A stretch of DNA of 64,000 nucleotides, taken from NCBI GenBank assembly GCA_037974335.1, contig CM075733.1, positions 40,327,959 through 40,391,958 on the forward strand, given 5' to 3'. A program made the position numbers and the translations under genes. Source of the stretch: Prionace glauca (lineage: Eukaryota; Chordata; Chondrichthyes; Carcharhiniformes; Carcharhinidae). Below, piece after piece: positions 56,362 to 64,000 of the stretch (position 1 is its first letter; each line of letters opens with the position of its first letter). The notes beneath the pieces are model-generated. The model was not told the origin of the DNA. It worked only from the letters and a program-made list of their open reading frames with translations, and made no database searches.

Positions 56362-56869
56362 ACTTGACTCATCTGGCAAAGTAAGCATGTGTGTGAGCAT
56401 CTATGAACACTGGGTAAAGAATTGGAATGTGGACGTGATGTTATTAACAGTCAGTAGCCTGTCCCCTAGATTCACACAAAGAAACAGACTGGTTTCAGAA
56501 AAGGACATGAAACTTACACTAAAAATAAAACAATCATACTAATGATGATGGTAAGAACAGAACATTCACCACAAAAATCTATTTCCTTGATAATTTTACA
56601 ACTGTAAGACATTTTCCCTCCTCAATTTGCCAACACATACAATTCCCCAAATATGAATATCATATCATTGCTGTGCATCTATCAGTATGGACTTGGATAT
56701 ATGATCTTATATAAAATGATGCATCTCATTTCCAGTTCCCAATGAAAGTCATACAATAAGTTAGACTGCTCCATTTGTTTTGAAGATATGGCATAACTTT
56801 TCAACAAACCAATTTAACAGCAAAATATTCACCAGGTTAAATTAAGCATTTTAATTCCTTCCCTCACCT

Positions 56870-58240
56870 AAAGACCATAAGACCAGCAATAGGCCATTTA
56901 GCCCCTTGAGCCTGATCTGCCATTGAACAGGATCATGGCTGATCTGACCTCTCTCACTTTCCTGCCCTTTCTCTGTAATGCTCGATTCACTCACTGATCA
57001 AAAATCTATCTATCTCAGCATTAAATGTACACAGGGACTTTGTCCCCTCAGCTCTCTGTGGGGAGGAGTTCCAAAGACTCTCAATGCTTAAAAGAAATAC
57101 CTCATCTTAAATTGGTACTTCTTTATTCTGAGACTATGCCCTCTGGTCCTAGACCAAGCTATGAGGGGAAACAGCCCTTCAGCATTTACCCTGTCAAGCA
57201 CCTTAAGAATCCTATATATTTCAACAATATCACCTCTCATTCTCCTAAATTCTAGTGGGTACAGCCCCAGCCTGTTTCCTCATAGGACAATCCCTCCATA
57301 TCAGGGATCATCCTAATGATCTTCTCTGAACTGTCTCCAATTAAATAACATCATTACTTAAATAAGGGGATCAAAACTGTGCGGGCAGCGCGGTGGCACA
57401 GTGGTTAGCACTGCTGCTTCACAGCTCCAGGGACCTGGGTTCAATTCCCGGCTTGGGTCACTGTCTGTGTGGAGTTTGCACATTCTCCTCGTGTCTGCGT
57501 GGGTTTCCTCCAGGTGCTCCGATTTCCTCCCACGATCCAAAGATGTGTGGGTTAGGTTGATTGGCCATGTTAAAATTACCCCTTAGTGTCCTGGGATGTG
57601 TAAGCTAGAGGGATTAGCAGGTAAACGTGCGAGGATAGGGCTTAGGTGGGATTGTGGTCAGTGCAGACTCGATGGGTTGAAAGGCCTATTTCTGCATTGT
57701 AGGGTTCTATTCCATTCTCAAACTGATCACAGTGCTGCAGATGTGGTCTCACCACTAACTTGAACAGTTGCAGCAAGACATCCTACTCTTATATTCCAAC
57801 CCCTGTGAAATAAGGGCCAACATTCCATTAGCCTTCCCGATTAACTGCTGTACGTGTATGCTGGATTTCTGTATTTCATGCAGAAATGCCCTCAATTTCC
57901 TTTGTGTTGCAGCTTTCTGCAGTTCTTTTTTCCATCTAAATAATATTCTGTTTTGTTTTCCCTTCTGAAATGAACTTTACATTTTCCCACATTAGACAGC
58001 ATTTGCCAACTTTTTGCCCATTTACTTAACTTATCAATATCTCTGCGAATTCTTTGTATCCCTCTTGCAACTTGCCTTTCTGCCTATTTTTGTGTCGTCT
58101 GCAAATTTGACTGCAGTATATTCGCTGCCTTCCTCCAAGTCATTAATATATACTGTAAACAGTTGCAGTCCCAGCGCTGATCCCTGTGGAAACCTGTTGG
58201 TTACAGGTCGCCAATCCATGTCAATGTACTACCTCCAACA
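56870..58240 (-). mobile_element. CR1-like LINE 3' half split by a SINE
   Basis: The antisense copy has landmarks ACCATAAGACCAGCAATAGG (3' end) and TTCCTCATAGGACAATCCCT. The RT region on the right gives SALGLQLFTVYINDLEEGSE and VKFADDTKIGRKAS on the minus strand. SINE 57383-57715 interrupts it. It ends about 130 bp from the PTGFRN exon at 58371. Confidence 0.82.
57383..57715 (+). mobile_element. V-type SINE nested in LINE
   Basis: Complete: GCGGTGGCACAGTGGTTAGC head, GGTTCAATTCCC B box, body, tail TGCATTGTAGGGTTCTATTC. Confidence 0.88.
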
Positions 58241-58370
58241 CTATGGATTCATCTGGCACGTTTTTAAAAGAAACATCCAGGAAACCTGTAAAGTAGCCCC
58301 AACCACACTAAAGCACAAAGCACTTCATGTTTACCCAACAGCATGGCCTCAATGAGCAAAGCAAACTCAC

Positions 58371-58673
58371 CTGAAATATCAACGCGTATGGAAAGTGAAT
58401 CAGATTGCTGCGGGGGCATTTTCTGCCACATTCCAGTCTCTGATTTTACCCAAGGTGTGACTGCACAGAAATAATCCCTGGTAGCAGTCTTCTCAGAACA
58501 GTGTAGTCGCAGCCGGAATTCATGCGTACTGACTCGTTCAACACTGATGTCATTGGTGCTACCATCCTTCAGATATGTCACCACTGACCTCTGATCCACT
58601 GACACCAGAGGACTTTGGGTTGTGTCATTGGAGAACCGTTGGGCCACAAACCATTCGACCTCATACAAGACAT
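58371..58673 (-). CDS. PTGFRN: PTGFRN exon: main part of the last V-set Ig domain
   Basis: The minus-strand exon is 303 nt (101 codons), phase 1 at both ends. The acceptor reads CCTCTTAG before 58673 and the donor is CAG|GTGAGT at 58371. The product starts DVLYEVEWFVAQRF, with the V-set core tryptophan. It continues with a conserved ISVERVSTHEFRL strand, and YFCAVTPWVKS carries the second Ig cysteine. It ends in the LSIRVDIS stalk before the membrane. VTPWVKSxTGxWQK is strongly reminiscent of the membrane-proximal domain of PTGFRN. One N-glycosylation sequon (NDT) is visible. The frame joins without a break to the exons on either side. The intron to the last exon is about 5.4 kb and full of LINE and SINE copies. 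Confidence 0.88.
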
Positions 58674-58964
58674 CTAAGAGGAAGATCAATTGATCCAAAC
58701 AAGTTATTATTGGGTCACTATAATCATTGGCATATTCAAATTCAATTCAACACTTTAAGATTCAATTCCTTCCCTGCAACCTGTTTCTATGCTTTCAGTA
58801 AAAACAGAATTTGACTGAAACATTGTGCTGTGTCAAAGAAATGAGTAGATACTGAAATTTAAAGGCTGTGAGTACTCAAAAGATAATCCTTAATGATTAC
58901 AATCAAAAGAGAGAGAGAGAGGGACACACAGAGAGAAAATGATTGGACAAAAGCAAATTATTGC

Positions 58965-59080
58965 AGATGTTGTCAAAGCTTTGACAAAGGCTCATCTGGA
59001 CTCAAAATATTGGCTCTTTTCTCTCCTTACAGATGCTGCAAGACCTGCTGAGACTTTCCAGCATTTTCTCTTTTGGATAA
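58965..59080. repeat. Short interspersed repeat (GACAGCATCTGTG family)
   Basis: AGATGCTGCAAGACCTGCTGAGA, then TTTCCAGCATTTTCTCTTTT. It is the opposite orientation of 30620-30720. Confidence 0.55.
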
Positions 59081-60489
59081 AGAAAGATTAGTCTATTATG
59101 CAGGCAGAGGAAGGGAATCAAAGCGAGGGTATTAGTTCCCTGCAAAGAAACCAAGAAAACTGAGCCATGCTCATAAAATGCTTTTCAGCAATTCTTCCAT
59201 GCTAAATCAACATAATACAGACCAAGGGACACACACACACTTTGCTGCAGGAGCGAATCCATGTTATGAGACCTACCCGTGCCTGTTTAATCTCAGCAAC
59301 ATTTTGTATGACAGGTTGGTCTAAGTGCGAGCTGGATGTTGCAGTGAGAAAAAACAGGCATCTTGGCTCTGTGTTAACAGAGCAAGCAACTGTATCTAGT
59401 CAGGGGGCACAGAGAAAGTGAAAAGTAGAGTGTGTGAATTCAGGTATAGAAAGAGAGAAAACAAAAAGATTGGAGTACAAGTGCTTTGTTAGTTTAAATT
59501 TCATATCTTTAAATATCTGACCATTAAATCCTGAAGGAATGGGACTGCAGAACTTCAACAGTTAATTTTTTGGTGTCAGAGATTCATTGGCAAGTAATTA
59601 ACACATGGTTTTTTAAAAAATTGTTTCGCTAATCCGGGTTTACTTGTGTACGTGCTGAATTTAAATGGCCCCAAACAGACTTTTTGCTTCATTTCAGATC
59701 AATTCTAACTTTGAGGCAACTTTAGCTTGCACGTACCATGACAGCTGATGAACTTTTAAGCTGCTCAATGGATTGCAATTGGGAGCTTGGATAGAATGAT
59801 AACATCATGTGAATGCTACGCTGGAATGACACACCTCAAGACAGCTACTTTGGGATTTCTGCTTTTTATTGTGCACCTGCCTTCATCTGCAATTGTTATA
59901 ATATTTGCACATAAATATACAGTGACGTTTAAGCCGTTTACATTGCACTGAATGAGCTCCAATCTGCTAATATCATCAATTTCCTTACCTATTGGGCTGC
60001 TGAATAAAAACATGGTATAGTTTTATATGTTTTGCATAAGCAGCAAGTTATTTTTGACAAGGCTATTTGAAAGTTAGAAAAGGTCAGTAAGTTTTTAAAA
60101 CATCCTGACTGCAGCAACATAACTCAAGACCTCAAAAAGGTTACGTGGTGCCAGAGTGATTAAAGATTAAACTCGCACAATATCAAGCCAAAGTTAAATA
60201 CTTCTACAAAAATCTCAAAGTCACAGGATTTACACTATAAGTAGTCTGTTCATTGGTTGCAATGAAAATGGAATAGGATTTGAGTAAAAGGATTTGGAAT
60301 GCAATGTACCTCTCCAGAAAGAAACCCTTATGTAGGCAGCGTCTATGCGGGTGCTTGAGAAATACCACAAACAGGTGCACTGCCCCTCTCTCTGAGGAAG
60401 TATTTTAAATGTCCTTTTAAAGCAAAGTTTTACCAAGGAAGGGGAGGGATTAGGGTGAACAGGAAACTAGTTCACACAGAATCCCTACA

Positions 60490-60825
60490 TAGAATCACTG
60501 AAACCCTATAGTGCAGAAAGAGACCATTCATCCCACTGAGTCTGCACTGACCATAACCCCACCCAGGCCCTACTCCCATATCCCCACATATTTACCCACT
60601 AATCCCTCTAACCTACGCATCTCAGGACACTAAGTGGCAATTTTAGCAAGGCCAATCAACCTAACCCACACACCTTTGGATCGTGGGAGGAAACCAGAGC
60701 ACCCTGAGGAAACCCACACAAAACACAGGGAGAATGTGCAAACTCCACACAGACAGTGATCCAAGCTGGGAATTGAAGCCAGGTCCCTGGCACTGTAAAG
60801 CAGCAGTGCTAACCACTGTGCTATG
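60490..60825 (-). mobile_element. V-type SINE
   Basis: AGAATCACTGAAACCCTATAG at the left, body, head GCAGTGCTAACCACTGTGC at the right. Confidence 0.85.
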
Positions 60826-61088
60826 GTACAGTTCGGCCCATAGAGTCTGCACCAACTATAATCCCACAACTTTACCCTGCTAACCTTCTTGACACTAGGG
60901 TCAATTTTAGCACGGCCCATCAACCTAACCCACACACCTTTGGACTGTAGGAGGAAATCAGAGCACGTGGAGGAAACCCACACAAACATGGGAAGAAACT
61001 GCAAACTCCACATAGTGACCAAGGCTGGAATCAAAGCTGGGTCCTGACACTGTGAGGCAGCAGTGCCAGCCACTGTGCCACTCTGTGC
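60826..61088 (-). mobile_element. V-type SINE, adjacent second copy
   Basis: ACAGTTCGGCCCATAGAGTC to GAGGCAGCAGTGCCAGCCAC. It lacks the extreme tail and is directly joined to the preceding SINE, more diverged. Confidence 0.78.
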
Positions 61089-61149
61089 AAGAGGAAAGTA
61101 TCCAGTGTTATCCTGCATAATAGTATGATTAACAATAACTGACACATGC

Positions 61150-61550
61150 CTGCAGTCAAATGCAAAAAATTATACTTGCATGGTGCCTTTTAACGTAATA
61201 GAAAATCCCAAGGCACTTCACTGGAGTATTATAGAACATTCAGCCACAAAAGGAGATTAGGTCAGATTATCAAATTCTTGGCTTTTTTGGGAGGAATGTG
61301 AGACAGAAAGAAGCATAGAGGGTATTCCAGAGGTAGGGGCCTAAACAACTGAATGGATGAAGACACGGCCAAGAATAATGAAGAAATTAAAATCAGGGAA
61401 TCTCAGGAGGCAAGAGTTAGAGGAGTACAGATATCCCAGACTGTTGTGGGGTTGAAGGAGATTATGGAAATAGTGACAGACCAGGCCAAGAAGAATTTGA
61501 AACTAAGGATGAGAATGCCAACAATGTTTATCTAAAAAAGACTGATTATG
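61150..61550 (-). mobile_element. LINE ORF2 end and 3' UTR (GTTGTT-tail family), antisense
   Basis: CATGGTGCCTTTTAACGTAA, AATCCCAAGGCACTTCACTG, GGTATTCCAGAGGTAGGGGC and GACCAGGCCAAGAAGAATTTG are a block order I recognise from abundant shark copies. It is the reverse of the ending at 39130-39275. Confidence 0.65.
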
Positions 61551-62271
61551 TTTACAAAAAAAGGCAACTTCAACAATGTAACATTCTCCAAGCATCACAG
61601 ACATTGACCTCAAGGGAACAACTCAGTCAAGGAGAAAAGACATTTTCTGTTCCCATCTTTCAAGAATATCTCACAGGATGTTCCTGCACCTATTACCTCA
61701 ACCATTACTATCACTCAATTTATATTTTTCCAAGACCCCACCAATCATTTGCCAAGAGATCAGACTGGAAAACAAACCATGTCTTTGCTTTTAAAAAAAA
61801 CTACATTTTTATTCAAGATTTAAATTTCCATTTTCCCCTCAATAGAGCAACATTTGGCTTCAATCACCTCTGCCATGGCTAGAACTTTGTCCTAACTACA
61901 CTGTTTCCATCAGTTTCTGTAAAATTTCAACAACATTTAATTTGAGATGCAAGACTGGAACAGAATAACTGAGAATCTGATGTACTATTAAGCAGGGACC
62001 AAGCAATAGGATGGGAGACTTCATTTGAAGAATATTATTCTTTCAGTGAGGTGTTCCTATTCAATGTAGCACATAGGTACTGTACACAGAGGACAGGAGT
62101 CAGGCTGTACGAGTAACAAACCATAGCAGATTCCTAAGCAGAGACAGCTGTTCAGTGGAAGCAGTCACCATAGCTGCCTAAAGATTTCAAATGTAATCTG
62201 CTTGAAACCTTGAGTCCTTCAGTCGAACCTATTCTTGGGAAATCAGTCTGCACCCATGATGCTAAAATTAC

Positions 62272-62379
62272 CTGAGTTGTTAGGTATGTCAGACAGATCG
62301 ACAGTGCAGTTCATTTCCACAGTCTCGCCTTGGTACACGTGAGGCCTCTTAGACAGCAAAGTCACATTAAACCGGGGAG
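62272..62379 (-). CDS. PTGFRN: PTGFRN exon: N-terminal part of the last V-set Ig domain
   Basis: A short minus-strand exon of 108 nt, phase 1 at both ends. The acceptor is CTCTACAG before 62379 and the donor CAG|GTAATT at 62272. It codes PRFNVTLLSKRPHVYQGETV followed by EMNCTVDLSDIPNNS. That gives the first strands of the V-set domain with its first cysteine and two clear sequons (NVT, NCT). The codon for Asp spans the junction with the next exon. Splitting one Ig domain over two exons is unusual within a protein whose other Ig domains are usually single exons, and would fit the known total of nine exons in the mammalian gene. The preceding exon, which would encode the previous Ig domain, is not seen before the window ends. 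Confidence 0.8.
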
Positions 62380-62479
62380 CTGTAGAGATTGACAAGAACA
62401 TTTATTATACTATTATCAATTTAAGTGCAGCTTTAAACTTTGAAACAGCACTTATGAGAAGGGGGAGAGAAACTAGAGT

Positions 62480-62562
62480 CAAAAGAATTCCTACAGTGCA
62501 GAGGGAGACCATTCAGCCCATCGAGTCTGCACCAACTCTTCAAAAGAGTATCTTATCCAGGA
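62480..62562 (-). mobile_element. V-type SINE tail fragment
   Basis: GAATTCCTACAGTGCAGAGG and CCCATCGAGTCTGCACCAAC only. Confidence 0.7.
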
Positions 62563-62564
62563 TC

Positions 62565-62783
62565 TTCACTCACCTTTACTCAGAGGGTAGTAAGGGCGTG
62601 GAATGCCCTGCCTGCAGCAGTTGTGAACTCACCAACTTTAAGGGCGTTCAAATGGTCTGTGGATAGGCATATGGATAGCATTGGAATAGTTCAGGTTAGA
62701 GGGTCATTAGATTGGTTCCACTGGTTGGCGCAACATCAAGGGCCGAAGGGCCTGTACTGCACTGTAATGTTATATGTTCTATC
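62565..62783 (+). mobile_element. CR1 LINE 3' end
   Basis: TACTCAGAGGGTAGTAAGGG (QRVV), GGAATGCCCTGCCTGCAGCA, then CAAGGGCCGAAGGGCCTGTA and TAATGTTATATGTTCTAT. Same terminal layout as 18206-18290. Confidence 0.75.
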
Positions 62784-62844
62784 CCCATAACCCAGAGCAT
62801 TTATTATGCTTAATCTACACAAAATAGATATCTTTGGAACTACT

Positions 62845-63070
62845 TACTGTGTGGAATTTGCACATTCTCCTCGTGTCTGGGTGGGTTTCCTCCCACAGTC
62901 CAAAGATGTGTGGGTTAGATTCATTGGCCATGTTAAATTGCCCCTTAGCATCAGGGGGATTAGCAGTGTAAAAATGTGGGGTTACACGAACAGGGACTGG
63001 GTGGGATTGTGGTTGATGCAGACTCAATGGGCTGAATGGCCTACTTCTGCACTATAGGGATTCTATGATA
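62845..63070 (+). mobile_element. V-type SINE without tRNA head
   Basis: GTGTGGAATTTGCACATTCT through body to CTGCACTATAGGGATTCTATGA. Confidence 0.82.
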
Positions 63071-64000
63071 CTTTACATGCATGATTCTTGCACTGAACAA
63101 TTAAAAAGGAGGGAAGGTTCACTCTTTTTTGCCGTGCAGCAGTGAGCCTAGGTCACACAATGTCAAATTTAAAAATCTGTTTCCTCCTAACCTGCCCTGA
63201 AGGCACTGAACACTTACTGGCATCAATTCTGTTGGCACAGGGTGAACTCCCAACACTTCATCTTTAAAAAAAAAAACACCTTTTCGGTAATTAGAACTGC
63301 AATGTACCTGGCTATACTAAAAGTTGAAATTAAATTTACTTAAGAGTTTGAACATCGAAAGTCAATGGGTATCTCGTGGTCACATGAAGTGAAACCCATA
63401 ATAAGCCATTTTGTATCAAATCTGCAACACTGGTGGCTTAAGAAGGATAATGAAGCATTAAGGCCAATACTTCTTCACCAAGCTTGTTTAAAAGCCAGGC
63501 AGGGGGACATGGTTACTCCAAAATACAACATCTCCACAAGATGTGGAAATCTTTGTAAAAAGAGAGATAATAGCTGTCTAAATGACAGTACTGGGATCCT
63601 TGGTCGAGTTTGGATAAATGTCTAAATTTCAGGCCCCCTAGTCTACATTACCATTCGGATGTCACAACAGTCCATGGACCTCGCACAGCACGGGTCAGGC
63701 CATTTAATTCTACCTGTGCTTCTATTTTGTACTCGTGTGTTGACTGACTTTTTGAAACCTGGGAGGAGAATCTCTTGTTATCTGACATTGTTCTGGGAAT
63801 GGGTGGCACTGGTGCCGATTAACTCAGATGTATGGCGTGTTCCGCATTTTCATCCAATCGGAAAGCTCCGGGGGGACTGTGCAGGTGTTGAGCCTCCACA
63901 AGGTTTCCAGATTCTAAACTGCCAAACCATCTATGCAGAAGAAGTATTTTTTTACACAGTCAACCTTTTGTCAAACCAGATCTGAAAGATACGTACACCA

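Larger units (their letters stand above)
52999..58370 (-). other. PTGFRN: PTGFRN intron between the last two coding exons
   Basis: About 5.4 kb, bounded by GTGAGT (minus strand, at 58370) and CTCCAG (at 52999). It contains a (GA)10 run, two V-type SINEs, a LINE copy in the antisense direction, a SINE tail and a LINE copy in the gene's own direction with a SINE inside it. Between these pieces (53060-53410, 53690-54300, 56365-56865) I see nothing else recognisable. Confidence 0.75.
58674..62271 (-). other. PTGFRN: PTGFRN intron splitting the V-set domain
   Basis: About 3.6 kb, phase 1. It holds a short interspersed repeat near 58965-59080, two adjacent SINEs at 60490-61085 and a LINE 3' end at 61150-61550. 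The stretches 59081-60485 and 61551-62271 show no recognisable element or exon on either strand. Confidence 0.7.
62380..64000 (-). other. PTGFRN: PTGFRN upstream intron, runs off the window
   Basis: Sequence 5' of the first visible exon on the minus strand. It contains a SINE tail fragment, a CR1 3' end and a headless SINE between 62480 and 63068. From 63069 to 64000 I find no repeat I recognise and no Ig-like open frame, so the exon for the preceding Ig domain should lie beyond 64000. Confidence 0.6.

Noticed and set aside
63365-63985. Plus-strand open frames at the right edge
   Set aside because: No recognisable domain. They lie antisense within a PTGFRN intron.

Overview
The window looks like genomic DNA of a cartilaginous fish, most likely a shark. 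Three things point there. First, a vertebrate gene with split exons is present. Second, there is a dense set of tRNA-headed SINEs with the V-SINE/DANA-type central domain, together with what I take to be HE1-type SINEs, described from elasmobranchs. Third, there are many CR1- and L2-like LINE copies, including very young ones. There is no bacterial gene organisation, CRISPR array, rRNA or true tRNA gene. No database search was possible, so family names rest on recognised motifs. The only host gene I can support is the 3' end of PTGFRN on the minus strand. Three coding exons lie at 62379-62272, 58673-58371 and 52998-52835. They encode the last V-set Ig domain, the transmembrane segment, a short cytoplasmic tail and the stop codon. 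All joins are phase 1 with GT/AG sites. The earlier exons lie beyond the right edge. About 4 kb left of the stop is AT-rich and could hold a long 3' UTR. Left of that, to position 1, no host exon was recognised. The region is a graveyard of transposable elements, many nested. Main parts: an L2 LINE (300-1935); a near full-length CR1 LINE (about 7370-13215) with an ORF1 SGNH esterase, an ORF2 endonuclease/reverse transcriptase, and a second young CR1 inserted in reverse (10199-11706, 4-bp duplication AAGT); a 5'-truncated sister copy with a fully open 3' ORF2 (16291-18290); a hAT-like element (21884-23011); a long-inverted-repeat element (23491-24398); an L2 copy split by a SINE (26986-28400); a TIR element carrying a 41-bp minisatellite (29003-29885); an HE1-type SINE split by a V-type SINE (38417-39130); and a cluster of LINEs inside LINEs (43000-47700). 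The PTGFRN introns hold further SINEs and LINE pieces. The LINEs supply the endonuclease and reverse transcriptase that copy themselves, and by shared 3' tails probably the SINEs too. At least two SINE/LINE pairs with matching 3' ends can be seen. I found no new multi-gene system. The most unusual items are the young nested CR1s, SINE-body sequence inside a CR1 3' UTR, and two DNA-transposon-like elements with clear inverted ends and 3-bp flanking duplications.
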